64,000 nucleotides of DNA from Microbacterium arabinogalactanolyticum (lineage in GTDB: Bacteria > Actinomycetota > Actinomycetes > Actinomycetales > Microbacteriaceae): contig NZ_BRZC01000007.1 of assembly GCF_030268005.1 (NCBI RefSeq), positions 1,077,611-1,141,610 on the forward strand, in the 5' to 3' direction. Made by a program: the position numbers and the translations under genes. Below, piece by piece: positions 20,543 to 28,861 of this stretch. Below the pieces are notes generated by a model. It saw only the letters and a program-made list of their open reading frames with translations, did not search any database and was not told the DNA's origin. Positions within the stretch are counted from its first letter, which is position 1, and each line of letters starts with the position of its first letter.

Positions 20543-21148
20543 GTGTCGAAGATCATCGGACTCATCGGGATGCTCGCCCCGCTCGCCGCCCTGGCCGTGC
20601 TGATCGTGTACCGCCGTCGCGCTCCTTTCCCGGCCGCGATCGGGATGACGGGCGCGATACTGGCGAGCCTGGGCACCGTCGCCGAGTTCCTCAGCGCACG
20701 CGTCGCCTGGCTCGGAGGCGAAGGGATGCAGGGCGTGCTCGAGCGCCTGGAGGGCTGGGGGCTCGCCCGCTTCGGCCTGGTGACGGGCGGGCTTCTTCTG
20801 CTGCTGATCGCCGCCTGTCTCGGTCACGGTCGCGCTGTTCCGCGATTCCCGCTCGCGCTCGCCGGGGCGATCGCCGCCACCCTCGGCATCGCGATGCGCC
20901 TCGTGCCGCTCGACCTCGGCGACCTCGACGGCGCCACGCGCTTCTTCGCCACGATGGCCCTCGAGACCGCCCAGTTCGGCATGCTCGGCGCCGGGACCCT
21001 GCTCGTCGCGATCGCCGTCGTCAGCGGTCGCGACGACTCCCCTGAGCCCCTGAACGGCGTGGTCCGCATCGCGCGGCGGGCGTACGCGGAGCTGCAGCGT
21101 CAGCGCACTGCGCAGCGGCCGGGGCGGCAAGACGGCGCACGTCGGTAG
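20543..21148 (+). CDS. Membrane protein of unknown function, co-operonic with a TetR regulator
   Basis: 201 aa with five or six predicted helices and a basic C-terminus. I recognise no catalytic motif. The GTG at 20543 is preferred because GGAGG (20534-20538) lies four bases upstream; earlier in-frame starts would put the tandem palindromes at 20499-20534 inside the coding region. It precedes the TetR-family gene by nine bases, so it is probably the regulated partner in an autoregulated pair, possibly an efflux or stress-responsive membrane protein. Function is not assigned. Confidence 0.7.
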   Translation: MSKIIGLIGMLAPLAALAVLIVYRRRAPFPAAIGMTGAILASLGTVAEFLSARVAWLGGEGMQGVLERLEGWGLARFGLVTGGLLLLLIAACLGHGRAVPRFPLALAGAIAATLGIAMRLVPLDLGDLDGATRFFATMALETAQFGMLGAGTLLVAIAVVSGRDDSPEPLNGVVRIARRAYAELQRQRTAQRPGRQDGARR

Positions 21149-21157
21149 CATCGAAGG

Positions 21158-21724
21158 ATGTCCCGCGAGAGCATGCTCGATCACGTCGTCGACGTGATCT
21201 CCGCCGACGGGATGGCGGGCCTCAGCATCCGCGCCGTCGCCGCCCGCGCCGGGGTCGCGATCGGCACCGTCCAGCACTGGTTCCCCACGAAGCAGGCCAT
21301 GCTGCTGGCGGCGATGGACCGCGTCGCGCAGATCGCGGAGCAGGCCTCGGACGCGCGGCTCTCGCAGGCCGACCCCGACGACCGGGTGCGGGCCGTGGCC
21401 CAGCTGCTGGTGCCCACCGATCCCGCGAGTGCCGTCTCGCGCGTCTGGGTCGCGTTCGCCGCGTACGCCGTGGCGGATGCCGAAGTGCGCACCCGCTACG
21501 AGCAGCTCTGGGCCCGCACGCACGCGGGCGTCGTCGGGCTGCTGGCCGCCGCGGCTCCGCGGGCGGCAGCATCCGCTCTGGACGATGCGGCCAGCGAACT
21601 GCTGGCCCTCGCCGACGGCCTGACGATCGCCGTGCTCGACGAGCCAGGCCGGATGCCGCCGGCACGCGCCGCCGCGATCATCCGCCGCCGGGTCGACGCG
21701 CTCCTCGCTGAGCTCGGCGGCTGA
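21158..21724 (+). CDS. TetR-family transcriptional regulator
   Basis: 188 aa. The N-terminal HTH is visible at residues 20-45 (LSIRAVAARAGVAIGTVQHWFPTKQAMLLAAM), followed by an all-helical ligand-binding and dimerisation domain. It probably represses its own operon through the two palindromes at 20499-20534. TAGCAT at 21146-21151 overlaps the stop codon of the preceding gene and sits six bases before the ATG, so the regulator may also have its own leaderless promoter. Its stop forms part of a 14-bp palindrome shared with the stop of convergent coaBC. Confidence 0.9.
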   Translation: MSRESMLDHVVDVISADGMAGLSIRAVAARAGVAIGTVQHWFPTKQAMLLAAMDRVAQIAEQASDARLSQADPDDRVRAVAQLLVPTDPASAVSRVWVAFAAYAVADAEVRTRYEQLWARTHAGVVGLLAAAAPRAAASALDDAASELLALADGLTIAVLDEPGRMPPARAAAIIRRRVDALLAELGG

Positions 21725-21726
21725 GC

Positions 21727-22932
21727 TCAGCCGAGGTTCGCGGCGATCACGTCCCAGATGTCGTCGGCGACGGCGCGCTTGGAGCCGGAGGCCTTCGCCA
21801 GCACGGCTCCGCCCTCGCCGATCACCTGCACGGCGTTCTCGGAGGCCTCGAAGCCGCGTTCCCAGCCGACCTCGTTCACGACCAGCAGATCCACGCCCTT
21901 CCGCTCGCGCTTGCGGCGGGCACGGGCGATCATCTCCTCGCGGTCCTGCGGGGTCTCCGCGGCGAACGCCACGACGATCTGACCGGGATGCCGGCGGGCG
22001 GCGAGGCCCGCGACGATGTCCTCGTTCTGCACCAGCTCGATGCTCTCCAGCAGGCCGGACTCCTTGGTGAGCTTGCCGTCGGCGACCTCGGCCGGGCGAT
22101 AGTCGGCGACCGCGGCCGCCATCACGATCACGGCGGCGTCCTCGGCCGCCCGGCGCATCGCGTCGCCGAGCTCGGCGGCGGTGCCGGCGTGCTCGACGCG
22201 GATGAGCGGATGCCGCGCGGCATCCGCCATCACCGCACCGTCGATGTGCGCGGCGACCAGCACGACATCGGCGCCGCGGTCGGCGGCGGCGAGCGCGAGC
22301 GCCACGCCCTGCCTGCCGCTGGAGCGATTGCCGAGGAAGCGCACCGGGTCGAGCGGCTCGCGGGTGCCCCCGGCCGAGACGACGACGCGCAGGCCGTCCA
22401 GGTCGCGGTCGCCGATCAGCGCGAGCGCCCGCTCCGCGATCTGCTCGGGCTCCAGCATCCGCCCCGGCCCCGAGTCACCGCCGGTGAGCTCCCCCTCGGC
22501 GGGGCCGAGGATCGCGACGCCGCGCTCTCGCAGGGTGTCGATGTTCGCCTGGGTGGCGGGATGCCGCCACATCTCGGTATGCATGGCGGGGGCGATCGCG
22601 ACGGGCGCGGTGGTGGCGAGCAGGGTGGTGCCGAGCAGGTCGTCGGCCAGGCCCGCGGTCATCTTGGCGATCGTGTTGGCGGTCGCCGGCGCGACGATCA
22701 CGAGCTCTGCCGCCTGGCCGAGCGCGACGTGCCGCACCTTCGCGACGTCCTCGTGCACGCTCGTGGTCACCGGGTTGCGGCTGATCGCCTCCCACGTGGG
22801 CAGTCCGACGAATCGCAGCGCGTCCTCGGTGGGGATGACGGTCACGTCGTGCCCGTCCTTGATCAGCAGGCGCACCAGGTGCACCGCCTTGTATGCGGCG
22901 ATGCCACCGGTGACTCCCACGACGATGTTCAC
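21727..22932 (-). CDS. coaBC: Bifunctional phosphopantothenoylcysteine decarboxylase/phosphopantothenate-cysteine ligase
   Basis: 401 aa, full length. The N-terminal flavoprotein (CoaC) has GVTGGIAAYKAVHLVR, the active-site His region VHEDVAKVRHVALGQ and PAMHTEMW. The C-terminal CoaB domain begins near residue 185 (RVVVSAGGTREPLDPVRFLGNRSSGRQG) and contains the MAAAVADYRP and KLTKE blocks. It converts 4'-phosphopantothenate to 4'-phosphopantetheine in CoA synthesis. The start is GTG, with CAGAAT (22944-22939, minus strand) six bases upstream, suggesting a leaderless mRNA. It is divergent from the NRDE gene. Confidence 0.96.
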   Translation of the reverse strand: MNIVVGVTGGIAAYKAVHLVRLLIKDGHDVTVIPTEDALRFVGLPTWEAISRNPVTTSVHEDVAKVRHVALGQAAELVIVAPATANTIAKMTAGLADDLLGTTLLATTAPVAIAPAMHTEMWRHPATQANIDTLRERGVAILGPAEGELTGGDSGPGRMLEPEQIAERALALIGDRDLDGLRVVVSAGGTREPLDPVRFLGNRSSGRQGVALALAAADRGADVVLVAAHIDGAVMADAARHPLIRVEHAGTAAELGDAMRRAAEDAAVIVMAAAVADYRPAEVADGKLTKESGLLESIELVQNEDIVAGLAARRHPGQIVVAFAAETPQDREEMIARARRKRERKGVDLLVVNEVGWERGFEASENAVQVIGEGGAVLAKASGSKRAVADDIWDVIAANLG

Positions 22933-22994
22933 CCCTCGATTCTGCCCCAGCGCGTGCGGAGCCGGGCGCTCCGGGCCGCCCTAGACTCGTGCAC

Positions 22995-23684
22995 GTGTGC
23001 ACCGTGGTGATCGATGTGGCGGATGCCGGGGCCCGGCTGCTGGCCGTGCGCGACGAGGACCCGCAGCGCGCGTGGGACGACCTGGGCGAGTGGTGGCCGG
23101 ACGCGTACCCGGGTGTCATCGGCATCCATGACCGCCGTGCGGGCGGGGCCTGGCTGGCGCTCGACCCGCAGACGCACCGGCTGGCCGTGCTGCTGAACCG
23201 CGCTGACGTGCTGGACCTGCCCGAGGCCGATGTGCTCTCGCGCGGTTCGCTCGCGCTCGAGTCGGTCGCCGGGCGATCGCCCGAGGCGCCCCTGCGGATG
23301 CACGGATTCAATCTGCTCGAGGTGACGCCGACCGGCTCGCGGGTGCTGCACTGGGACGGCGGCACCCTGCGCGAGACACCGGTGACGCACGGCGTGCACA
23401 TGATCGCGCACGACGACCTGGACGACCCGCGCACCGCCCGCATCGAGGCCTGGTTGCCGCACTTCGCCGAGGCCAGGCCGGATGACGAGGGCTGGGCCGG
23501 TCGCTGGGTGGAGCTGCTCGCACGCAGCGCCGAGCTGGACCCCGACGACGACCGGGCGATCATCCGCGACAACAACGCGCACGGATACCCCACCGAGTCG
23601 CTGCTTTACTGCACGGCGGAGGTGTCGGCGGATGCCGCGAGCGTGCGCTCGCACGTGCTGGCCGAGCCGGGCCACTGGGGCTGA
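22995..23684 (+). CDS. NRDE-family protein
   Basis: 229 aa. The N-terminus reads Met-Cys-Thr-Val-Val-Ile, as in the NRDE/TANGO2 family, whose second-residue Cys may be a nucleophile after Met removal. The NRDE motif itself appears diverged (AVRDEDP). The GTG at 22995 is preferred over 22989 because TAGACT at 22982-22987 lies seven bases upstream and the Cys then becomes residue 2. The molecular role of the family is poorly defined (haem or ester handling has been proposed in eukaryotes). It is divergent from coaBC with 62 bases between the starts. Confidence 0.8.
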   Translation: MCTVVIDVADAGARLLAVRDEDPQRAWDDLGEWWPDAYPGVIGIHDRRAGGAWLALDPQTHRLAVLLNRADVLDLPEADVLSRGSLALESVAGRSPEAPLRMHGFNLLEVTPTGSRVLHWDGGTLRETPVTHGVHMIAHDDLDDPRTARIEAWLPHFAEARPDDEGWAGRWVELLARSAELDPDDDRAIIRDNNAHGYPTESLLYCTAEVSADAASVRSHVLAEPGHWG

Positions 23685-23802
23685 CGGGTTTTCCCGCGGG
23701 TACGGATGCACGGCCCGGGAACACGTGCACGACCTGACCGCCGAATCGATCGTGCATCAGTTCCCGGATCGTGCAGGCGTGCCGGAAGGATGCCGACCGG
23801 CT

Positions 23803-24783
23803 CTAGGCCGGTACGGGCTCGAGCATCCGCTCGTCTCGGCAGGAGAACCGCGCACGGTACGCGGTGGGCGTGGTGTCGAGCACGCGGGCGAAGTTCTGCC
23901 GCAGCACGGCGGCGGACCCGAAGCCGCACTCCTCGGCGATGCGGTCCAGTCCGAGGTCGGTGCGCTCCAGCATCCGCTGGGCGTGGATCACCCGCTGCCG
24001 TGTGAGCCAGGATGCCGGGGTCGCGCCGAACTCCGCCTTGAACCGGCGAGCGAAGGTGCGCGCCGACATGTGCGCGTGGCCCGCGAGCTGATCGATGGAG
24101 AGCTCGTCGCGGATGTTCTGCACGGCCCAGTCGGCGACGGATGCCAGCGATCCGCTCGCCACGACGGGGAGCGGGCGGTCGACGTACTGCGCCTGCCCGC
24201 CGTCGCGCTGCGGCGGCACCACCATGCGGCGGGCGATGCGCGCGGCCATCTCCGCACCCAGCTCGATGCGCAGCAGGTGCAGGCAGGCGTCGATCCCCGC
24301 CGCGGTTCCGGCGCTGGTGATGATGCGCCCGTCCTGCACGAAGAGCACGTCGGGGTCCACGTCGATCTGCGGGTACATCTCGGCCAGGACGTGCGCGTAC
24401 ATCCAGTGCGTGGTCGCTCGACGCCCGTCGAGCACCCCGGCGGCGGCGAGCACGAACGATCCGCTGCACACGCTCATCACCCACGCGTCGCGGGCGACGG
24501 CATCCCGCGCCAGGTCGATCAGCCGGGGGTCCATGGAGCCCCAGTACTCCCTCGGCATCGGGCAGAAGATCACCAGGTCGGCCTCATAGGCGAACGAGAG
24601 GTCGTTCTCGACCTCGACGGAGAACCCGATCTTGGAGCGGACGAGGCCCGGCTCCGGAGCGACCACGCGGAAGTCGAAGTTCGGCACCCCGTCATCCGAG
24701 CGGTCCAGCCCGAAGGCCTCGCACGCCACCCCGAACTCGAAGGGCGCGAAGCCGTTGTCGATCACGCAGGCGACGGTCTTCAT
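23803..24783 (-). CDS. GlxA-type AraC-family regulator with DJ-1/PfpI domain
   Basis: 326 aa. Residues 1-175 form a DJ-1/PfpI-like domain with the nucleophile-elbow-like SVCSGSFVLAAAGVL. Residues 220-315 form an AraC-type DNA-binding domain with two HTH units (LSIDQLAGHAHMSARTFARRF and LDRIAEECGFGSAAVLRQNF). Such regulators activate genes for amine, carnitine or small-metabolite use. An inverted repeat GTGGCAGT-N21-ACTGCCAC lies just upstream and may be its autoregulatory site. No target operon is obvious nearby. Confidence 0.9.
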   Translation of the reverse strand: MKTVACVIDNGFAPFEFGVACEAFGLDRSDDGVPNFDFRVVAPEPGLVRSKIGFSVEVENDLSFAYEADLVIFCPMPREYWGSMDPRLIDLARDAVARDAWVMSVCSGSFVLAAAGVLDGRRATTHWMYAHVLAEMYPQIDVDPDVLFVQDGRIITSAGTAAGIDACLHLLRIELGAEMAARIARRMVVPPQRDGGQAQYVDRPLPVVASGSLASVADWAVQNIRDELSIDQLAGHAHMSARTFARRFKAEFGATPASWLTRQRVIHAQRMLERTDLGLDRIAEECGFGSAAVLRQNFARVLDTTPTAYRARFSCRDERMLEPVPA

Positions 24784-24807
24784 GGGTCCTCCTCGACGAC
24801 ACGCGAT

Positions 24808-24844
24808 GTGGCAGTAATCCTACGCTCACTGTCTTCACTGCCAC
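24808..24844. promoter_or_regulatory. Inverted repeat between the GlxA-type gene and a divergent small gene
   Basis: GTGGCAGT (24808-24815) and ACTGCCAC (24837-24844) are perfect complements 21 bases apart, starting 25 bases upstream of the GlxA-type start. Related CACTGTC and GACAGT half-sites lie within and beside it. It is probably an operator; there is no direct evidence of which protein binds. Confidence 0.5.
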
Positions 24845-24880
24845 TCGTGACAGTTTAGCGCCGACCATAGCATTTCTGCC

Positions 24881-25042
24881 ATGTTCATCGTCGTCGTCCT
24901 CTCAGCCCTGGGCCTCTGGGCCGTCATCGCCACGATCGTCGAGCTGCGCCGGGACGGATTCCGCCGGACGCCGACCGACTGGACCCGCGTCGCGGAGAGC
25001 GAGCGCACGGCGCGCGGGGAGTCAAGTCCCGCACACCTCTGA
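24881..25042 (+). CDS. Small single-span membrane protein (53 aa)
   Basis: This 53-aa reading frame starts with a hydrophobic segment (FIVVVLSALGLWAVIATIVEL) and continues with a charged tail that includes RRTPTDWTR. TAGCAT at 24868-24873 sits seven bases before the ATG, the same leaderless arrangement used by larger genes here, which supports real expression. I recognise no family. The orientation suggests an N-out, C-in anchor or a small regulator of a membrane complex. It ends 25 bases before the next gene on the same strand. Confidence 0.65.
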   Translation: MFIVVVLSALGLWAVIATIVELRRDGFRRTPTDWTRVAESERTARGESSPAHL

Positions 25043-25067
25043 CCGCACGCCCCGTAGTCTCTTGCGC

Positions 25068-25556
25068 ATGAGCGATCCGCAGCAGCCTCAGCCCGCACAG
25101 CCGAACCAGCCGCCGTACGCGCAGCCGGCGCCCACGCAGTCCCCGTACGCGCAGCCCGCCACGAGCCAGGGCTATCCCGCGCCCGCCGGCTACCCGCAGG
25201 TAGCAGGCCCGCAGCCCGGCTACGGCGTCGCCCCGGCATCCGGCCCCGGCTCTCTCGGCCGCACGGCGTTCATCATCGCCCTGGTCACGGCGGCGCTGGG
25301 CCTGCTGTTCGTGATCCTGTCGCCGATCATCATCGCCGGCATGCGCGGGCAGTACGGCCTCTACGAGGTCATCTCCCTGGTCCGCTCGGTGCTGGGTCTC
25401 GCCCTCGGAGTGACCGCCCTCATCCTGGGCGTCATCGCCGCGCGACGTGGTTCCCAGCCCGTGCTTGCCGGAATCGCGATCGGCGTCGGCGGCGTCGAGG
25501 CACTGGGAGTCGTGTTCTCGCTGCTCTCGAACCTGATGTACGGCGTGCTGCTATGA
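25068..25556 (+). CDS. Pro/Gln/Tyr-rich membrane protein (DUF4190-like)
   Basis: 162 aa. Residues 1-62 are a low-complexity cytoplasmic tail with repeated YAQPA and GYP units. Three or four helices follow (IALVTAALGLLFVILSPIIIAG, SVLGLALGVTALILGVIAARRG, AGIAIGVGGVEALGVVFSLLS), a layout common in actinobacterial DUF4190-type proteins of unknown role. TAGTCT at 25055-25060 lies seven bases before the ATG. Its stop overlaps the stop of the convergent gene by six bases. Confidence 0.78.
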   Translation: MSDPQQPQPAQPNQPPYAQPAPTQSPYAQPATSQGYPAPAGYPQVAGPQPGYGVAPASGPGSLGRTAFIIALVTAALGLLFVILSPIIIAGMRGQYGLYEVISLVRSVLGLALGVTALILGVIAARRGSQPVLAGIAIGVGGVEALGVVFSLLSNLMYGVLL

Positions 25557-26183
25557 CCCCGCGGGCGTCTCGCGCAGCGTCTTGAGCTTCTTCTTCGTCA
25601 GCCGGCTGGAGATGAACAGCCATGCCCACACGAGGAACGCGAGCACCCCGATCACGGCACCCCAGATGCTCGCGCCGCTGAAGCCGTAGGCCTCGGTGTC
25701 CATGATCCGGTCGGCCGCGTGCACCGACCCCGACGCCCCGGTCTGGATCCACAGCGTCAGCAGGTTGGGCGTCGCCAGCAGCACAGCGACCACGACCAGC
25801 ACCACCTTCACCCACGCAGGCGATCGGTAGGCGAGCAGCAGCAGCACCATCAGCGGCACCAGCGTGAAGCAGAACCCCACGATCAGCCCCACCAGGATCG
25901 CCCGCCCGGCGTCGTTCTGGGCGAAGTCCCCGATGAAGCGGGACCAGCCCACCGGCACGAAGTTCACGATCAGCACCACGGCGATGGCCGCGACGACGAT
26001 CCCGATCCCGCCCAGGATCAGCACGCGCTTCCACTTGATGGCCTTGAACGCGTCGGCCCACAGGGCCAGCCGCTCACGGAACGTCGGACGCGTGGACCCG
26101 GCGGCCACTGCACCCAGCTGCGACCGCGGCGTTCCGGCGTCCGACGCCAGCCCCTGCGACGATCCCTGCACTTCCTCGGACAT
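25551..26183 (-). CDS. Four-helix membrane protein of unknown function
   Basis: 210 aa. A cytoplasmic N-terminus of about 55 residues is followed by helices at VLILGGIGIVVAAIAVVLIV, AILVGLIVGFCFTLVPLMVLLLLA, VVLVVVAVLLATPNLLTLWI and AVIGVLAFLVWAWLFI, and a Lys-rich tail (SSRLTKKKLKTL). I recognise no named family beyond a general actinobacterial permease-like hypothetical. The ATG at 26183 has a GGGGG-type ribosome binding site about six bases upstream; ATG at 26189 is an alternative. TACGAT (26231-26226, minus strand) is a likely -10 box inside a tandem repeat. Confidence 0.75.
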   Translation of the reverse strand: MSEEVQGSSQGLASDAGTPRSQLGAVAAGSTRPTFRERLALWADAFKAIKWKRVLILGGIGIVVAAIAVVLIVNFVPVGWSRFIGDFAQNDAGRAILVGLIVGFCFTLVPLMVLLLLAYRSPAWVKVVLVVVAVLLATPNLLTLWIQTGASGSVHAADRIMDTEAYGFSGASIWGAVIGVLAFLVWAWLFISSRLTKKKLKTLRETPAGS

Positions 26184-26223
26184 GCCCATCCCCCGGTTCC
26201 GCCGTCGTCGGCGACGGCACGAC

Positions 26224-26302
26224 CCATCGTAGGCGCAGGCCATCGTCGGCGCAGGCATCGCAGAGACGTACGACGCCGTTATCGCAGAGACGTACGGCGC
26301 CG
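26224..26302. repeat. Two adjacent tandem duplications
   Basis: A 16-bp unit occurs at 26224-26239 and 26240-26255 with one mismatch. A 22-bp unit follows at 26257-26278 and 26281-26302, also with one mismatch. The first array duplicates the -10 region of the minus-strand gene starting at 26183; the second abuts the stop of the glycosyltransferase gene. Confidence 0.75.
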
Positions 26303-26304
26303 CC

Positions 26305-27483
26305 TCACTCCGGAAGCGGCTCGTCCCGGTACAGCGCCTCGAAGGTGTCGAGCGTGCGGTTGATGTCGTGCACGGCCACGCCGTCGAGCGAGGCCTTCTG
26401 CATCCGCTCGTACTCCTCGGGCGCGGCGGTCAGGACGCGAGTGAGCTTGTCGACCAGGTCGTCGACGTTCCCCGGCTCGAACAGGTAGCCGTTCTCGCCG
26501 TCGTGCACGAGGTGGGGCAGGGCGACGGCGTTCGCGCCGACCACGGGGAGGGCGGATGCCATGGCCTCCATCGTCACGATCGACTGCAGCTCGGCGATCG
26601 AGGCGATCGCGAACAGGGATGCCCGGGAGTACAGCTCGCGCAGCTGCTCATCGGTGACGCGGCCGTGGAAGGTGACGCGATCGCTCAGTCCGAGCTGGGC
26701 GGTGAGCGCCTCGAGCGCCTTGCGCTGGTCGCCGCCGCCGGCGATGTCGAAGTGCACGTCGAGCGCGGGGTCGAGCTTCGCGAGAGCGTGCAGCACGACA
26801 TCGACCTTCTTCTCGCCGGTCAGGCGCCCGACGAACAGGATGCGGTTCTGCTCGCGGGGGCCGATCACGGGCGTGTAGTTGCGGCGGTCGATGCCGCAGC
26901 TGATCGGCACCACGCCCTTGATGTCGATCGTGTGCTCGAGGAAGTCGGCGGCCTTGCGCGTGGGGGTCGTGACCGCACGGGTCATGTCGAAGGTGCGCTT
27001 GGCGTCGTCCCAGGCCAGCTTGAGGATCGGCCGGTTGAGGAAGTCCGGCATTGTGGTGTGGTCGAGGATGTTCTCGGCCATCACGTGGTTGGTGGCGATC
27101 ACCGGGATGCCGCGCTGGTGGGCGATGCGGGTGAGCCCGCGGCCGATCACGATGTGCGACTGGATGTGCACGACGTCCGGCTGCACCTCGTCGAGCACCT
27201 TGCGGGCGTAGTGCTTGGATCGCCACGGCCAGACGAACCGCAGCCAGTCGTGCGGCAGCCAGCGCACGGCGGGCAACCGGTGCATGGTCAGCGGCTCGCC
27301 CTCGATGATCTCGGTGTGGGTGGCGGAGCGACGGTAGGCGGTGTTCGGCGCGACGACGTGCACGTCGTGGCCGCGCTGGACGAGGCCTGCGGCGAGGCGC
27401 TCCGCGAAGCGGGCGGCGCCGTTGATGTCGGGCGCGAAGGTGTCGGCGCCGATGAGGATCTTCAGGGGACGTCCGGGAGTCAA
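26305..27483 (-). CDS. GT4-family glycosyltransferase
   Basis: 392 aa, two Rossmann-like halves. The N-terminal acceptor half has ILIGADTFAPDINGAARFAERLA and DVVHIQSHIVIGRGL. The C-terminal donor half has RILFVGRLTGEKKVDVVLHALA and the EX7E-type segment AELQSIVTMEAMASALPVVGA. This is the pattern of phosphatidylinositol-mannosyltransferase and MgdA-like enzymes that add hexoses from nucleotide sugars to lipids. It should act at the cytoplasmic membrane face. The start is TTG at 27483; a TAGGCA box about ten bases upstream implies almost no leader. No glycan cluster surrounds it. Confidence 0.88.
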   Translation of the reverse strand: MTPGRPLKILIGADTFAPDINGAARFAERLAAGLVQRGHDVHVVAPNTAYRRSATHTEIIEGEPLTMHRLPAVRWLPHDWLRFVWPWRSKHYARKVLDEVQPDVVHIQSHIVIGRGLTRIAHQRGIPVIATNHVMAENILDHTTMPDFLNRPILKLAWDDAKRTFDMTRAVTTPTRKAADFLEHTIDIKGVVPISCGIDRRNYTPVIGPREQNRILFVGRLTGEKKVDVVLHALAKLDPALDVHFDIAGGGDQRKALEALTAQLGLSDRVTFHGRVTDEQLRELYSRASLFAIASIAELQSIVTMEAMASALPVVGANAVALPHLVHDGENGYLFEPGNVDDLVDKLTRVLTAAPEEYERMQKASLDGVAVHDINRTLDTFEALYRDEPLPE

Positions 27484-27631
27484 GGAAGGATGCTGCCTAT
27501 CTGTAGCTCAGGGGTCGCGGCGTCGTGCGCCGGCCCGCTCGGGCGCAGTAACTCTACCCGAGGGGGCTGGGCCGGGCCGGGAGGCCAGCCGTTCCCAGCG
27601 GATGCCGTGCGATCGGCCGTACGGTGGTGGC

Positions 27632-28216
27632 ATGCGCCTGATCTCCTCCGCCGACCCGTCGCTGTGGATCCCCGTCACCGGGTCGCTCGGATTCACCGGC
27701 CGGCGACACCGCAAGGCCGCGATCCGGATGCTGATGGCGCAGGCCAACAGTGCGATGGGACGCGACGGCCGTCCGGGATCGCGCGTGGGCGCGTGGCTGG
27801 CGAGCCAGGCGATTCCGCTGGCGATGCGCAAGGCCGACGGCCGTGTGCTCGCCTGGACGTGGAAGGCCGAGCCCGAGCTGGTCGTGGCGATGGCGAACGT
27901 GCAGGAGCTCACCCCGCAGCTGCGCACCATGCGGGCGATGATGCCCATCGAGTACGACGACACCGAGAGCTTCCCGACCCCGCTCGGGGTGGGCGAGAAG
28001 CTGCTCATGCCGATGCCCGAGAACCCGGCGTCGCCGCCGTCGGCGACCTACACCTGGGACACCGGCACGCATCTGATCACGCTCACCGCGGTGTGCAGCG
28101 ACCGCGAGCGGTTCGGCACGCTGGAGAAGCAGCTCGACGACCTGGCCCGCAGCATCCGCATCGCCGCCGACCTGACCGGCGGCGAGTCGAACATCCTGCA
28201 GCTCCCGCCGGCCTGA
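27632..28216 (+). CDS. Conserved hypothetical protein
   Basis: 194 aa, soluble, with no signal peptide or membrane helix. It has no motif I recognise; hydrophobic-polar alternation in the C-terminal half (ATYTWDTGTHLITLTAVCSD) suggests a beta-rich domain. TACGGT at 27620-27625 lies six bases before the ATG, supporting this start and its own promoter. It converges on a reductase gene with one base between the two stops. Confidence 0.72.
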   Translation: MRLISSADPSLWIPVTGSLGFTGRRHRKAAIRMLMAQANSAMGRDGRPGSRVGAWLASQAIPLAMRKADGRVLAWTWKAEPELVVAMANVQELTPQLRTMRAMMPIEYDDTESFPTPLGVGEKLLMPMPENPASPPSATYTWDTGTHLITLTAVCSDRERFGTLEKQLDDLARSIRIAADLTGGESNILQLPPA

Positions 28217-28217
28217 C

Positions 28218-28790
28218 TCACCCCCGGGAGTACTCCGCGATCACGACGCCCGAGTCGAAGCGGGTCACCGCATCGGGCATCATTCCGGTCGGGGCGTAGG
28301 AGCGATCGCCGAACAGCCGGATGCCGTCGCCGAGCAGCACCGGGCTGATCTTCAGCACGAGGTGGTCGATCTCGTCGATGAGCGCGCCGGCGAGCGATCC
28401 GCCGCCGCAGAGCCAGATCCCGCGGCCGTCCTCGGCCTTCAGCTCGCGCACGACGTCAACGGGGTCGCGGTCGGTGAACTCGACGGCCTCGGCGCCGTCC
28501 GGGGCGTCGTGCGAGCGGGTGAAGACCACCTGCCTCAGGTGGGAGTACGGGTCGGGGAGCATGGGCAGGCCGACGGCGTAGGTGTTCCAGCCCATCACGA
28601 CGGTGTCGAAGGGGCTGCCGTCGGCGGGCACGCCGGCGCGGTCGGCGAGCACCGTCGGAACGGTGCCGCGGTACTTCTCGCCGATGACGTCCATGTGGTC
28701 GCCCTCGGCGAGGAACCGGTCGAACTCTCCGTTCGGTCCGGCGATGAAGCCGTCCACGGAGACGGCGACGAAGTAGGTGAGTTCTCGCAT
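28218..28790 (-). CDS. RibD C-terminal/dihydrofolate reductase-like protein
   Basis: 190 aa. It has the fold-typical ELTYFVAVSVDGFIAGPNGEFD start, VVMGWNTYAVGLP near residue 65 and the NADPH-binding GIWLCGGGSLAGALIDE. Most such stand-alone proteins are of unknown substrate and are not true folate enzymes. It is divergent from a TetR-family gene; TAGTCT boxes face outward on both strands (28828-28823 minus and 28850-28855 plus), so the regulator probably controls this gene. Confidence 0.88.
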   Translation of the reverse strand: MRELTYFVAVSVDGFIAGPNGEFDRFLAEGDHMDVIGEKYRGTVPTVLADRAGVPADGSPFDTVVMGWNTYAVGLPMLPDPYSHLRQVVFTRSHDAPDGAEAVEFTDRDPVDVVRELKAEDGRGIWLCGGGSLAGALIDEIDHLVLKISPVLLGDGIRLFGDRSYAPTGMMPDAVTRFDSGVVIAEYSRG

Positions 28791-28861
28791 CTGATTCCAA
28801 TCACGACATGTGCAGTGGTTTGAGACTACAACAGGTGAAGTGGTTGCGCTAGTCTCGGATC

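Noticed and set aside
20404..20676. Upstream extension of clpB
   Set aside because: It would place the HAIR operator, the promoter and the ribosome binding site inside the coding region, and shows no Clp N-domain.
26224..26302. CRISPR-like array
   Set aside because: Only two copies of each of two different short units, directly tandem, with no unique spacers and no cas genes.
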